Shown here in pieces: positions 1 to 10,056 of a DNA stretch of 64,000 nucleotides. Source of the stretch: Gammaproteobacteria bacterium. Lineage in GTDB: Bacteria; Pseudomonadota; Gammaproteobacteria; Pseudomonadales; Pseudohongiellaceae. The stretch is from positions 62,001-126,000 of the forward strand of contig JAJFKE010000047.1 of assembly GCA_021773355.1 (NCBI GenBank), read 5' to 3'. Every line of letters begins with the position of its first letter. The stretch's first letter is position 1. Under the pieces are notes generated by a model. That model saw nothing but the letters and a program-made list of their open reading frames with translations, was not told the origin of the DNA and searched no databases. The translations under genes were made by a program, and so were the position numbers.

Positions 1-155
1 TGATCGTCGAAAACCAACCGTGCCTCATACAATAAACGTCCAATTAATGTACTCTTGCCATCGTCCACGCTGCCACAGGTGATAAAGCGAAGCAGATCCA
101 GACTGCCCTGCTTTTCGATATAGGCACCTACCCGCTGTTCAATCGACGTACTCAT
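1..155 (-). CDS. cysN: Sulfate adenylyltransferase subunit 1 (CysN), N-terminal part only
   Basis: Only the first 51 codons are in the window; the gene continues beyond base 1. The translation carries the GTPase P-loop GSVDDGKST at residues 28-36, the signature of the CysN/NodQ GTPase that drives ATP sulfurylase. The ATG overlaps the cysD stop codon by one base (TGATG), so the two are translationally coupled. With CysD it makes adenosine 5'-phosphosulfate from ATP and sulfate in the cytoplasm. Whether a CysC kinase domain is fused at the C-terminus cannot be seen here. Confidence 0.93.
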   Translation of the reverse strand, partial: MSTSIEQRVGAYIEKQGSLDLLRFITCGSVDDGKSTLIGRLLYEARLVFDD

Positions 156-1066
156 CAGAAGTACCCTTCCTGCTTCTTCTTCTCCATGGAACCACTAGAA
201 TCGGAGTCAATGGCCCGTCCCTGGCGCTCACTGCTGCGACTCTGCAACAACTCAAGAATAATCGATGCAAGGTCGTCGGCATCGGATTCGACGGCTCCGG
301 TTAGGGGATAGCAACCAAGAGTCCTAAATCGAACCTTCCTGATCTCGACTTTCTCGCCTTTCTGTAGCTGCAAGCGATCATCATCCACCAGGATCAACAG
401 ACCATCCCGCTCAACTACCGGACGCTCCGTCGCGAAGTAGAGAGGAACTATCGGAATTTGCTCTCTATAGATGTATTCCCATATATCGAGTTCGGTCCAA
501 TTCGACAATGGAAACACTCGAATACTATCGCCTGACGCCTTATAGCCGTTGTAAAGACTCCACAATTCCGGTCTTTGATTCTTCGGGTCCCAATGGTGTG
601 CCTTACTACGAAAAGAGAACACCCTCTCCTTGGCCCGACTCTTCTCCTCGTCTCTGCGAGCGCCCCCGAAGGCGGCATCGAATCCATATTTGTCCAAAGC
701 CTGTTTCAAGCCCTGAGTCTTCATTACATCTGTGTGTTGGGAACTGCCGTGATCGAATGGATTAATATTATTTGCGATTCCTTCTGGATTGATATGCACG
801 ATCAGATCCATACCGAGGGACTTTGCTATTTCGTCACGAAATTTATACATAGCCTGAAATTTCCAGCGAGTATCTACATGCAGTAAGGGAAATGGCGGCG
901 GACTAGGGTAAAAAGCCTTTTGGGCGAGGTGTAACATTACTGCCGAGTCTTTACCGATTGAGTAGAGCATTACCGGGTTTTCGGCATGGGCCATTACTTC
1001 ACGCATAATGTGAATGCTGTCGGCTTCTAAGCTGTCAAGGTGGGATAGCTGCTTAATAGATTTCAT
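155..1066 (-). CDS. cysD: Sulfate adenylyltransferase subunit 2 (CysD)
   Basis: 303 residues, the usual CysD length. It has the ATP-pyrophosphatase loop SIGKDS at residues 36-41 and the family's conserved [15 protein letters not shown] and [10 protein letters not shown] segments. It is the catalytic subunit that adenylates sulfate, working with the CysN GTPase encoded immediately downstream. Sulfate activation feeds cysteine synthesis and, through PAPS, sulfation of sugars. It lies at the 3' edge of the polysaccharide genes, 19 bases after a glycosyltransferase, so it may be a flanking housekeeping gene rather than part of the locus. The ATG start gives the normal N-terminus. Confidence 0.95.
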   Translation of the reverse strand: MKSIKQLSHLDSLEADSIHIMREVMAHAENPVMLYSIGKDSAVMLHLAQKAFYPSPPPFPLLHVDTRWKFQAMYKFRDEIAKSLGMDLIVHINPEGIANNINPFDHGSSQHTDVMKTQGLKQALDKYGFDAAFGGARRDEEKSRAKERVFSFRSKAHHWDPKNQRPELWSLYNGYKASGDSIRVFPLSNWTELDIWEYIYREQIPIVPLYFATERPVVERDGLLILVDDDRLQLQKGEKVEIRKVRFRTLGCYPLTGAVESDADDLASIILELLQSRSSERQGRAIDSDSSGSMEKKKQEGYF

Positions 1067-1085
1067 ACAGAGTACCGATTTCCAA

Positions 1086-2309
1086 CTAGCGGGAGACTAC
1101 TTGCTCAAGTTCATCGAGCATCGACAGAGCAAGCAACCTTCTATCGAATTCTTTTGCAGCCATCAAACAATTTTTCTGAATTTGAGATCTTCTGGCCTCA
1201 TTGCTGCTCAGTTCTTGTATGGCCATACACAGGTCGTCAGAGTTTTCCGGTTCAAACACAATGCCCGCCCGGTTCGCCTCGACCAAAGCAGTCGCCTCAC
1301 CCTCCGGGACACCAATCAGAACCGGCAGGCCCATCGCGAAACTCTCAAAGATTTTTGATGGGATCACCTTGCTGAACAGCGGCGTATTTTTCAGATGCAC
1401 GACAGAGACATCACACAGCGACCAAATCATCGGCATATTCTGTTTCGGTTGACGCCCTAAAACCAATACATTCTTTAAGTTTCGTTTGGTAACATCAAGA
1501 GCCAATTCGTCGGCTCTTGCGCCGCCACCGGCGAAAAGAAATATAATGTCAGAATTGCCTCGCAATTTTTCAGCAGATTCAGTCAGTGTCTCTAACGCAT
1601 GTGCCATGCCGTGAGTGCCTATATATCCAACAACAAATTTGTTTTCTATTTTGTAGCGGCTGGCGAGCTGGGGATTCTTTCCCTGCATGTGATACGCAGA
1701 AAGGTCGACACCATTTAGAATCACCGTAATCTTTTTTGCATCAATACCTCTCGCGCTAAGTTCCTGCTTGAACGAATGCGTTACTGAGACGATCAATGCC
1801 GCTCGTCTGTACAGAAATAACTCAATCTTCTCCAGAATTCTAATGAGACGGGAATTCTCTGATGCACCCACAGCCGCGATCGAGGCGGGCCAGATGTCCC
1901 GTAGCTCAAACACGAATGGCTTGCGCTTGCAGAAGGCCAGCGCCCAACCAGCACAGGCACAAAAAAATTGAGGCGAGGTTGCAATTACTATGTCAGGCTT
2001 TCTAACAAACAAGCCGGCAATAAAACCGGCGAACATAAACGAGAGATAGTCCAGCGAACGCTTGAAAAATCCTTCGTTAGCGGTGATGTAGGTTTTCACC
2101 CTCCATACCTCTATTTCCTCCAAACTATGTTTTTGAAAAAATTTATTTTTATACCCCGCATAGACTTTCCCTTCAGGGAAATTCGGCGCACAAGTTATAA
2201 CCGTTACTTTATGGCCCTGTTCCACCCAAACCCGTGCGTGCTCGAATGTTCGTGTGGCTGGGGCGTTTCCTTCTGGTGGGAAATTGTCAGTTAGAAAGAG
2301 GATATGCAT
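1086..2309 (-). CDS. WbuB-like glycosyltransferase family 4 protein
   Basis: 407 residues with a GT-B fold. The N-terminus has [16 protein letters not shown] and the middle has [11 protein letters not shown], both typical of WbuB/WcvP-type transferases that add N-acetyl-L-fucosamine or a related sugar to a lipid-linked acceptor. The C-terminal donor domain (about residues 205-400) includes VGYIGTHG and [15 protein letters not shown]. It probably acts at the inner face of the cytoplasmic membrane. The heparinase-family gene ends upstream after 12 bases. No L-FucNAc synthesis genes (fnlA-C type) are in the window, so the exact donor is uncertain. Confidence 0.82.
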   Translation of the reverse strand: MHILFLTDNFPPEGNAPATRTFEHARVWVEQGHKVTVITCAPNFPEGKVYAGYKNKFFQKHSLEEIEVWRVKTYITANEGFFKRSLDYLSFMFAGFIAGLFVRKPDIVIATSPQFFCACAGWALAFCKRKPFVFELRDIWPASIAAVGASENSRLIRILEKIELFLYRRAALIVSVTHSFKQELSARGIDAKKITVILNGVDLSAYHMQGKNPQLASRYKIENKFVVGYIGTHGMAHALETLTESAEKLRGNSDIIFLFAGGGARADELALDVTKRNLKNVLVLGRQPKQNMPMIWSLCDVSVVHLKNTPLFSKVIPSKIFESFAMGLPVLIGVPEGEATALVEANRAGIVFEPENSDDLCMAIQELSSNEARRSQIQKNCLMAAKEFDRRLLALSMLDELEQVVSR

Positions 2310-2321
2310 GTAATGGAGTAG

Positions 2322-3980
2322 CTATAGACCTGAGTTAGCTTCGAGAATAGACGTTTGCCAAGAGAAAGAAGAAGTACATTTCGGCTGCTTTAATTGCACT
2401 ACCAAACAACGATTTTCCAACGATTTTCCAAACTCCGGATAATAATTGCTAGCTTCGATTTCTAGCTCGCCTCCCAGGATTTCAACCCTGACGACCTGGT
2501 TACAATGCCTCACCTTGCAACCATTCTTCATCACTTCTACGACATCAACTGCCGGGTGCAAAAAAAAGCGAGCTACAGCCTTGTCATAGTTTCCAGTGAG
2601 TTTATCTGTAATTGCCAAACTGTTTTCACGAAGCTCCCAAGTACGATTGTGGACTACTGTTCCGGGCAAGCGACAATAGCCGTCGTGACTGCAACTTACA
2701 GATGCCATTTCTTCGGTTTCATTCACAGAGAGCGCAAAGGGTCTGGCCCGCCGGGCCACTCTAAAACTGGCCCACACTTCCGAGGAATTTTCACCATCCA
2801 CTTCCAGTGTACTATGGGCTGCGGTACTACGCTGATGAAGTCTCTCTACGCTGGGTTCGTAACGATCGATACCGCTGTTTACAATAAATCGCGCACCAAA
2901 CAGAGATACTTCGCAACTTAAAGTGTCCGCATGCCCATGCCCTGGCTGAAAATCAGGACCCAGTTCACCTACATCACACAGCAATACCATATTCGAATTC
3001 TGTACGCGTACATAACCCGATTCCGAAAGTTTGGTCACAGCATATGCCGGCTTTAGCTCAACATCGACGCCAATAGCAGTCGCATAGGACTGTAACGAAT
3101 CGTAGTCAGGCGCAATCCCTAACGCGGCATCGTTGAACAATGCTATTCCAATATCTGGGTGGGTCAATGCCGCTAACCAGCCAAGCATGGCACGAGCTTT
3201 CACTTCGAACTCGTCGACAAGAGACGGCGACATCATCCCGGGAAATATAGTGGCTAACTGCAACAGGTCCAGCACGTCTTCCAGCACTATGGCATGGTAC
3301 ATAGGGCTTCTCTCGAAATGCCCTCCATCAACCAGAACTTGCGAGCGCAGTTGTTCGGTGATGAGCTGTTCTCCCTTTCTGAGCCAACGACTTCCATCCA
3401 ACCCATCCACTAACACGCCCACTACCAGCAGCGCCTTTCCATTGGCCCATAAATGATTAGCTTGCAGATGATACTCAATACGTCGTTCCAGCCAGCTTGC
3501 CTGCTGCACGATGCTTTCTAAAATCCCTGCTTGCTCGACATTTCCTCCCAGATACCACTTTACCCAATTTACTATTCGCAATGAGGTTGGATAGGACTCC
3601 CACCCCACTCCTTCGGTCGCTGGATTTTCGACAATCCATCGCGCAACTAACTCCTGATGCCATTGAATTCTGCCGGCAGCACCTTCGGCGACGAGGTCGT
3701 CAAAATAATGCAAGTTATATAACCACAAAGCCGGAAGCGCTTCATTAGTCCAATCCCGTGGAAACTGGAGTGTGATAGATCGATTGAGAAACTCAAATGT
3801 AGCGTGATCACGCATTGATGAAGAACGGAAGCAAGGAGTCCATAGAAGGGAGGGTTTTCTAGCAACGGGCGTGGGAATTGGTTTGGGTGTTGGCTTATAG
3901 AGGCGAAACCACAACCGATACCAAAGCTGAATGGGTTTGAGATATTTGAGGGTGTGCCAGTAGAGCGCGGGATTGTTCAT
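2322..3980 (-). CDS. Heparinase II/III family protein of polysaccharide clusters
   Basis: 552 residues with an (alpha/alpha) toroid N-terminal part (about 1-300, including YHLQANHLWANGKAL) and a C-terminal heparinase II/III beta-sandwich part (about 310-540, with GHGHADTLSCEVSLFG). No signal peptide is visible, so it appears cytoplasmic, unlike secreted lyases. Genes of this kind sit beside WbuB-like, WecB and bi-domain oxidoreductase genes in many exopolysaccharide loci, and that is the arrangement here. Its start overlaps the wecB stop as ATGA. Its reaction in these clusters is not established; a lyase, epimerase-like or editing role is possible. Confidence 0.8.
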   Translation of the reverse strand: MNNPALYWHTLKYLKPIQLWYRLWFRLYKPTPKPIPTPVARKPSLLWTPCFRSSSMRDHATFEFLNRSITLQFPRDWTNEALPALWLYNLHYFDDLVAEGAAGRIQWHQELVARWIVENPATEGVGWESYPTSLRIVNWVKWYLGGNVEQAGILESIVQQASWLERRIEYHLQANHLWANGKALLVVGVLVDGLDGSRWLRKGEQLITEQLRSQVLVDGGHFERSPMYHAIVLEDVLDLLQLATIFPGMMSPSLVDEFEVKARAMLGWLAALTHPDIGIALFNDAALGIAPDYDSLQSYATAIGVDVELKPAYAVTKLSESGYVRVQNSNMVLLCDVGELGPDFQPGHGHADTLSCEVSLFGARFIVNSGIDRYEPSVERLHQRSTAAHSTLEVDGENSSEVWASFRVARRARPFALSVNETEEMASVSCSHDGYCRLPGTVVHNRTWELRENSLAITDKLTGNYDKAVARFFLHPAVDVVEVMKNGCKVRHCNQVVRVEILGGELEIEASNYYPEFGKSLENRCLVVQLKQPKCTSSFSWQTSILEANSGL

Positions 3981-5065
3981 TTACACAATTGTTGCACCAG
4001 CACAGACACGATCCGTTCTGCAGCCTTGCCATCCCATTTTTCAGGAATACCACTGCGCTTCCATTGTCCGGCAAAGAGTCTTTCCATATAGGGTGCAAGT
4101 TTCGCTGGATCAGAACCTACTAGTTCATTGCTGCCTATGGTGATCGTCTCTGGTCGCTCAGTGTTGTCTCGCAGTGTCATACATGGCACGCCCAGTACTG
4201 TAGTTTCCTCTGTTATACCACCAGAATCGGTAATAACTGCGAATGCATTTTCGACAAGGTAGTTAAAGCTCAAGTAAGACTGCGGCTCAACCAGTATTAA
4301 GTTATCAGGTAGTGTAAAGCTCGCAAGTGAAACTGCGGTACGCGGATGCGCAGGATAGACTACCGGCAATCCCCTCGCCAATTCCGCAATCACTGCCAGC
4401 GACTTGGCATATCGGGCCTGATCATCCACGTTGGAGGGCCGGTGCATAGTCAACACAAAGTATTTTCCTGCCTCCAACGATTTTTCCCTCCAGAAAGAAG
4501 GTTGAGAAAATCTGCGTCTGTTCGCCAACAACGTGTCAATCATGGTGTTGCCGACAAAATGTATTTGCTCTCTGCGAACGCCAGCCTTTAATAAGTTTGA
4601 TCCGGCATTCTCGCTAGTTGTAAAGAAGCAGTTTGAAATAGCATCTGTAACAAGCCGATTAATTTCTTCCGGCATCGTCCAGTCTCCCGAACGAATACCT
4701 CCCTCGACATGGGCAACAGGAACACAACTTTTTTGCGCAACAATTGCCGTGGCTAAGGTAGATGTCACATCACCCACTACCAGACAAAGGTCAGGCTTGC
4801 TATCCAATAAAATCTTCTCGTAACCCAGCATAATATTCGCCGTCTGCTGCGATTGAGATCCTGAACCTACTTCAAGATTGAAATCTGGATCCGGTATGCC
4901 TAGCTCTTCAAAGAAACTACCGGACAATGACCGATCATAGTGCTGGCCTGTGTGAATTAGACGATAGCGAAGACCTGAATCCGGTTGCTTTTGAATTGCC
5001 TTGATGATGGGTGCTATCTTCATGAAGTTAGGCCTGGCACCAGCGATAAGATCAATTAATGACAT
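3977..5065 (-). CDS. wecB: Non-hydrolysing UDP-GlcNAc 2-epimerase (WecB)
   Basis: 362 residues, normal for WecB. Diagnostic segments are ARPNFMKIAPI near the N-terminus, GDVTSTLA, HVEGGIRSGDWTMPEEINR and the C-terminal TDSGGITEET and RDNTERPETI blocks. It interconverts UDP-GlcNAc and UDP-ManNAc in the cytoplasm, supplying ManNAc or a derived sugar for the repeat unit. Its 3' end overlaps the heparinase-family start by four bases, so the two are translated together. It follows a 141-base gap after the bi-domain oxidoreductase. No WecC-type UDP-ManNAc dehydrogenase is clearly present unless the Ugd-like gene serves. Confidence 0.92.
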   Translation of the reverse strand: MSLIDLIAGARPNFMKIAPIIKAIQKQPDSGLRYRLIHTGQHYDRSLSGSFFEELGIPDPDFNLEVGSGSQSQQTANIMLGYEKILLDSKPDLCLVVGDVTSTLATAIVAQKSCVPVAHVEGGIRSGDWTMPEEINRLVTDAISNCFFTTSENAGSNLLKAGVRREQIHFVGNTMIDTLLANRRRFSQPSFWREKSLEAGKYFVLTMHRPSNVDDQARYAKSLAVIAELARGLPVVYPAHPRTAVSLASFTLPDNLILVEPQSYLSFNYLVENAFAVITDSGGITEETTVLGVPCMTLRDNTERPETITIGSNELVGSDPAKLAPYMERLFAGQWKRSGIPEKWDGKAAERIVSVLVQQLCK

Positions 5066-5206
5066 AAAACCTTCAATCTATTTTCAATAGTCTATAGTGT
5101 CCAAGTCCGCTTCCACTGCCAGTCAACAGCCCAAGTAGAAGATACAGAATGCGCAGCTTATCTACACAACATGTAATGCAATTTACTTGTCCAGACTGCT
5201 ATTTTG

Positions 5207-7315
5207 TTAATCAGGAGCGTCCTTGCCGGATAGCTCGATGCTTATACGGCTGACTTCCAATATTTCAGCAAAAGGAATTGGTGCCACGCCACCCAATTTA
5301 ACAGCATCAACAAAAGCCAATACGCACTTAGTTTGACCTTTGTCTTGGGACAACAAATTTTGCTTTTTGAAACCAGCCCAGCCAAAACTCTTTAATTTTC
5401 TAAAATTGTCCAACTGCAAGATTCGGCCCGAGGAGAACACTTCCAACCTTTCTTTCGGGAATGATTTATCGCCATTGGCAAAATAATGGATTGTGCCAAT
5501 ACTGCCATCGGCAAATTTTAAGCTTATGGTGGCGGTGTCACGATACTCCGAGTCCATTGCCGATAGTGCAGATTTAACAATAGGAGCGTCGGCAAGAAAA
5601 CGCAGAAGGTCTATAAAATGGCAGGCCTCCCCAATTATTCTACCACCACCCTGTTCCCTGTCTTGCGTCCAGTGACCTCCTGGAATGGAACCAGCGTTTA
5701 CAGTCATAACAAAACTCTTCGGGCCAGAAGAGTTTTCGAGCAGGCTACGAATTTTTTGCACTTGAGATGCAAAACGCCTATTGAATCCAACCATCACAAG
5801 TTGATTAGCTCTGGTATATGCTGTTTCTATCTCGGCTAGTTCATCCAAAGTAAGACACAAGGGTTTTTCCACAAATACATGTTTGCCTGCTTCGAGGGCT
5901 CTTACGATCAGGCCAGCATGGGAATCATGACGTGTAGCAATGACAACGGTGTTTATTTCCTCTTCTGTAAATAGCCGCTCAACATCTGTCGAAGCTAACT
6001 CAAACCCCGACTTCTCTCCTTGCAATACTGCGTTCACTCCGCCAGAAGTAACAATAGTGTGAAGTCTCACTCCTGCCTGACTAAATGCTGGTATTAACAC
6101 CCGCGAGGCATAATTACCCGCCCCGATACAAGCAAGCACAGGTGAGTCTGGTGCATAGGATTTTGCTGGTGCAAGAGGGAAAGTGCGTGTCTGCCGTTGT
6201 TCTCTATCTAAGCTGTATTCTAGCAAGATGCCCATCGCTGACTTGCTAGCCGACAATTCAGTATAGGCTGCTGTTGCTTCCTCAAATGGAAAACGGTGAG
6301 AGATAAGGGGTTTTACATCCAGCTTGCCTGCGGCCATTAAATCCAGAACGGCGGTAAAATTGCGTTGCTCGGTCCAGCGCACATAGCCAATGGGATAGTC
6401 CTGGCCCTTTTCTTCATAGTCCGCATCATAGCGACCCGGCCCGTAGGAACAAGACACCTGAAAAGTCAGTTCCTTCTCGTAAAAATCCGCCCGGTTCAAT
6501 TCAAGACCGGTCACACCGACTAATACTATGCGTCCCCTTTTGCGACTCATGCGTGCGGCATGAGTAACCGGATCAGTTGATTTTGTGGAAGCTGTAATGA
6601 TTACCGCATCCACACCATTACCCCGACTAAAAGCCAGTCCCGCTGCGACTGGATCTTCACCGCTGGAGAGACTGCAAGTTTCGGCCCCGAACGTACTGGC
6701 CAGTGCTAATTTCCGTTCGTCCATGTCAACAGCCAACACTCGACAACCTTGTGCTTTCAACAGTTGCACTGTCAACAAACCGATTAGGCCGACACCGGTA
6801 ACGACAACAGACTCCCCCAGTAAGGGTGATGCAAGACGTATTCCTTGCAGGGCGATACTAGCAACAACAGTGAAACTGGCGGTTTCATTATCTACGCAAT
6901 CTGGTATACGTGCACAGAGGTTTTTTGAAACCCTTACCATCTCTGCATGAGAGCCATTAGAAACGACACGGTCCCCGATGCTAAATTCAGCGACATCTGA
7001 ACCGACGTCCTCAACTATCCCTACATTGGAATAACCTAATGGGATGGGTTGTCCTAATTTTGAGCGTACCGTTTCAATAGTTGACATCAAGCCATCTGTC
7101 TGAATTTTTTCCAATACCATCTTTACTTTTTCGGGTTGCTGTCTAGCCTTGTCTAATAAATTGGCTTTTCCAAAATCCACTAGCATGCGCTCGGTTCCGG
7201 AAGAAATCAGAGTAAGGGCTGTGGTGCTAACGATGGTACCAGAGACAGCTACAGGATCTGGTGATTCGACTATTCGCGTACTTCCGTTTGAAAGGTTTTG
7301 GAAAAGCTGCTTCAT
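5207..7315 (-). CDS. Bi-domain oxidoreductase (MDR alcohol dehydrogenase fused to Gfo/Idh/MocA)
   Basis: 702 residues in two enzyme modules. Residues about 1-365 are a medium-chain dehydrogenase/reductase with GYSNVGIVEDVG and the nucleotide-binding VVTGVGLIGLLTVQ segment. Residues about 380-700 are a Gfo/Idh/MocA oxidoreductase with the GAGNYASR Rossmann motif and the EKPLC substrate-side motif. Such fusions are common beside heparinase II/III and WbuB-like genes in exopolysaccharide clusters and probably act in sequence on one sugar or its nucleotide, but the substrate is unknown. The next gene ends four bases upstream of the pattern seen for operon mates, since the methyltransferase stop is at 7319 and this ATG is at 7315. 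Confidence 0.85.
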   Translation of the reverse strand: MKQLFQNLSNGSTRIVESPDPVAVSGTIVSTTALTLISSGTERMLVDFGKANLLDKARQQPEKVKMVLEKIQTDGLMSTIETVRSKLGQPIPLGYSNVGIVEDVGSDVAEFSIGDRVVSNGSHAEMVRVSKNLCARIPDCVDNETASFTVVASIALQGIRLASPLLGESVVVTGVGLIGLLTVQLLKAQGCRVLAVDMDERKLALASTFGAETCSLSSGEDPVAAGLAFSRGNGVDAVIITASTKSTDPVTHAARMSRKRGRIVLVGVTGLELNRADFYEKELTFQVSCSYGPGRYDADYEEKGQDYPIGYVRWTEQRNFTAVLDLMAAGKLDVKPLISHRFPFEEATAAYTELSASKSAMGILLEYSLDREQRQTRTFPLAPAKSYAPDSPVLACIGAGNYASRVLIPAFSQAGVRLHTIVTSGGVNAVLQGEKSGFELASTDVERLFTEEEINTVVIATRHDSHAGLIVRALEAGKHVFVEKPLCLTLDELAEIETAYTRANQLVMVGFNRRFASQVQKIRSLLENSSGPKSFVMTVNAGSIPGGHWTQDREQGGGRIIGEACHFIDLLRFLADAPIVKSALSAMDSEYRDTATISLKFADGSIGTIHYFANGDKSFPKERLEVFSSGRILQLDNFRKLKSFGWAGFKKQNLLSQDKGQTKCVLAFVDAVKLGGVAPIPFAEILEVSRISIELSGKDAPD

Positions 7316-7318
7316 ATT

Positions 7319-8134
7319 CTATTTCCGCGCATCTACAAGCATGTACAAACCAGAGCTTGGTAATAACTTTCGAATCAACCAACGCGGCCAAAATATTCTG
7401 GCAATATTCAATATCGGCCCGCGGTGACGTTGCCCAACTGGAGAATCCAGTAAATCACCATGCGTCAAAGGTGTAGTAATTGAAACCTCACTAAATTTAG
7501 CAAATAACTGCTTCCCTTCTTCAATCGAATACGCTTTGGTCCCAGGGCTTTCTAAATAAGCGGAGTAAATCTGATCCATTTTTAACCAGGGTTTAAATTG
7601 AAGTAAGGCATAACGCACCCATAGCATGAAACCGACCATACTCCATTTGTGATAGATCATGATTCTTGCGTCACCGCCCGGTTTTAGCACACGAAAGACT
7701 TCGGAAATCGCCTTCTCAGTATTTGGGCTATGGTGCAATACGCCCCACGAATAGACAACATCAAAAAAAGAATCTGGATACGAAAGGTTTTCGGCATCTC
7801 CCAGACTTAACTTTGAGTCTAATCCAAATGCCGCTAATCGCCGCTGTGTGTGTTCGACTGCACGCTCGGTTAAATCAATCCCATAAAGTATGGCACCCGC
7901 CTCAGAGAATTTCTGGTGATCTGCCCCGAGCCCGACCCCTATCTCCAACACTTTCAAATCTGCAGAATCGGAAAATTTTGCCAGCCTAATAATTATACTT
8001 CCCTCAAGAGCGTATCTAATTTTCGCCTGATCTTTATATCCATTCTTGTCCATTTCTGCCAGATAAAGATCTTCTCCACAAGCTGCTTTGTTCCAGTAAT
8101 CATGAACAGCCTGTTTCTGTGAACTTTGATTCAT
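7319..8134 (-). CDS. Class I SAM-dependent methyltransferase
   Basis: 271 residues from the chosen ATG. Motif I is VLEIGVGLGADHQKF, followed by an acidic ribose-binding GIDLTER and the post-motif VLHHSPNTEKAISEVFRVLK, all of the Methyltransf_11 type. It probably methylates a sugar hydroxyl or an amino/carboxyl group of the polysaccharide precursor; the target is not recognisable. The start at 8134 is preferred over an upstream in-frame codon at 8179 because GGAGG lies 12 bases before it and the upstream choice would overlap asnB. The gene follows asnB with two bases between. Confidence 0.85.
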   Translation of the reverse strand: MNQSSQKQAVHDYWNKAACGEDLYLAEMDKNGYKDQAKIRYALEGSIIIRLAKFSDSADLKVLEIGVGLGADHQKFSEAGAILYGIDLTERAVEHTQRRLAAFGLDSKLSLGDAENLSYPDSFFDVVYSWGVLHHSPNTEKAISEVFRVLKPGGDARIMIYHKWSMVGFMLWVRYALLQFKPWLKMDQIYSAYLESPGTKAYSIEEGKQLFAKFSEVSITTPLTHGDLLDSPVGQRHRGPILNIARIFWPRWLIRKLLPSSGLYMLVDARK

Positions 8135-8136
8135 CT

Positions 8137-10056
8137 TTAAGATACGCCTCCGTTGTTGTCGACGTAATTCCGGCACCATATTTCGATCGACATAAGCGAG
8201 AAAAGTGTATAACTAGCGTCAATTGCTCCTGATTGATTCTTTTCAATTAACTGTTGAACAGCGGCGGGTTGAAACAAGCCCCTATTTTTCAAGCTATCCA
8301 CCGACAATAAGTCACGAACTAACCCATTTAAATCATATTGAATCCATCGACGCAAAGGCGCTCCAAACCCGGTTTTCGGTCTATAAATTATGTCTTTAGG
8401 TAGAAAAGGCTCCATCGCCTTTTTTAGCACCCACTTCCCCTGTCTGCCTCGTTGTTTCATGTTTGGAGGGAGACTTTCTGCAAACTCTAGTAGATCGTTG
8501 TCCAAGAATGGTACACGCACTTCCACTCCGGCCGCCATCGACATCTTGTCAGTGTAATTCAAGTTATGATCAGCCAGGAAAAACCTTTTTTCGAGAGCTA
8601 ACATCTTTTCAAGAGGAGACACTGTGCTCTGAAAATCTGAAAGATACTCCAGCATGGGTGCTGTAGCTGACCCTATTTCTATGTCAGCTCGGAATTCTGT
8701 TGAATATAGCGGCTCCAGATCCTTAGCATACGCCCACAGGAAATAATTAGTGATACGATCATTTCCTTCAAGTTCAGCACCGCTAAAAAATTTGGTTAAC
8801 CTGCGTTTAAAGGCATTTCGTTGGTCAAGTTTATCATCTAACGACGCTAAACGATGCCTGATAAAATAGGGCAGCCAACGCCATAAGTACTCATAGCTCA
8901 GCGCAGTATGGCGTCTATAACCTGAAAAAACATCATCGCCTCCTGCTCCCGACAAAAGCACTTTGATACCCTGTTCCTTTGCTAGTCGACTTATATATAG
9001 AATATTGAGACAAGCTGGGTCTGCTAAAGGTTCATCGAGTTGAGTGATCATGAATTGTAGATCCGCAGCCATATCATCTGAGTGAACACTTACTACATCC
9101 AGAGCGACTCCTAAGTGTTTTGCTACGCGTCGTGCATAGGGAAGATCATCCACAACACCTTGTTCCTGACCGCCATCGATGTCTATGGTAAAGCATCGAA
9201 TGTCTGGATTTTGTTCTTTTGCAAAGGTGACAACAGCGCTGGAATCCAATCCACCGGAAAGAAATGCTCCCACCGGAACATCTGCGATCATTTGACGCGT
9301 TACCGCCTTTCTCAGATGTTTTACAGCGCCCTGGATAGCGTCTGTTTTCGAAATCAATTTCTTTCCAGCGTTAATGCCTAACGGCTGATTCCAGATCCAT
9401 CTTTTTTGTATCGCCCCTTCTTGTACTAGTATAGCCTCTCCTGGCCGCAGCTTTTTAACTCCTTGAAATGGCGTTCTAATTCCAGGACACCATAAAAAAC
9501 TAAGATATCGATGTAGTGCGATATTGTCTAAATATTGAGAGCCAATAAAAGCCGGCTCCAACAACACCAAGCTCTTAATTTCACTTGCAAAAATAAAGAA
9601 GGTATTTGAACAACTATAATAAAGAGGCTTTACTCCGGAACTGTCTCGGGCCAGGAATAAAGTACTATTGCGCTTGTCCCAAATTGCGATTGCAAATATT
9701 CCATTTAGCTGGGATAACAATTCTGTTCCATATTCAATGTAGAGATTCAATAACACCTCCGTGTCGGAATGTCCTACAAATTCATACCCTTTTTCTTCCA
9801 AGTCTATTCTTAACTCTTTAAAATTGTAAATCTCCCCATTGAAGATCAAAATAACTTTGCCATCCAGCCCAAGCATGGGTTGATGCCCATGTGTGGATAA
9901 ATCAATTATAGAAAGTCTTGAGTGACCCAAACCGACGTTGCTTGCTATATCGGAATAAATACCAGAATCATCGGGCCCGCGATGAGCAATGGCATCTAGA
10001 GCATCGCTCAATAAACCAGCATCCACATCTCCTGAAAAACCTACAATACCGCACAT
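8137..10056 (-). CDS. asnB: Glutamine-hydrolysing asparagine synthetase-type amidotransferase (AsnB family)
   Basis: 639 residues from the ATG at 10056, which places the nucleophile Cys directly after Met (MCGIVGF). An upstream in-frame extension to 10125 would bury that Cys and is rejected. The N-terminal glutaminase domain (1 to about 200) carries HRGPDD and FNGEIYNF; the synthetase domain has the PP-loop LSGGLDSS near residue 270. In polysaccharide loci AsnB-like proteins often amidate the carboxyl of a uronic acid, and this locus also encodes UDP-glucuronate synthesis, so that role is plausible but inferred. Its start overlaps the preceding glycosyltransferase stop (TAATG). Confidence 0.9.
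   Translation of the reverse strand: MCGIVGFSGDVDAGLLSDALDAIAHRGPDDSGIYSDIASNVGLGHSRLSIIDLSTHGHQPMLGLDGKVILIFNGEIYNFKELRIDLEEKGYEFVGHSDTEVLLNLYIEYGTELLSQLNGIFAIAIWDKRNSTLFLARDSSGVKPLYYSCSNTFFIFASEIKSLVLLEPAFIGSQYLDNIALHRYLSFLWCPGIRTPFQGVKKLRPGEAILVQEGAIQKRWIWNQPLGINAGKKLISKTDAIQGAVKHLRKAVTRQMIADVPVGAFLSGGLDSSAVVTFAKEQNPDIRCFTIDIDGGQEQGVVDDLPYARRVAKHLGVALDVVSVHSDDMAADLQFMITQLDEPLADPACLNILYISRLAKEQGIKVLLSGAGGDDVFSGYRRHTALSYEYLWRWLPYFIRHRLASLDDKLDQRNAFKRRLTKFFSGAELEGNDRITNYFLWAYAKDLEPLYSTEFRADIEIGSATAPMLEYLSDFQSTVSPLEKMLALEKRFFLADHNLNYTDKMSMAAGVEVRVPFLDNDLLEFAESLPPNMKQRGRQGKWVLKKAMEPFLPKDIIYRPKTGFGAPLRRWIQYDLNGLVRDLLSVDSLKNRGLFQPAAVQQLIEKNQSGAIDASYTLFSLMSIEIWCRNYVDNNGGVS
8147..8151 (-). promoter_or_regulatory. 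Ribosome binding site (GGAGG) for the methyltransferase at 7319-8134
   Basis: On the minus strand GGAGG lies 12 bases before the ATG at 8134, inside the last codons of asnB. It supports the shorter start for the methyltransferase over the in-frame codon at 8179. The spacing is slightly long. Confidence 0.5.

Noticed and set aside
448..886. Plus-strand and other-frame open frames across the window, such as those over cysD.
   Set aside because: They overlap well-supported minus-strand genes, lack family motifs and are shadows.
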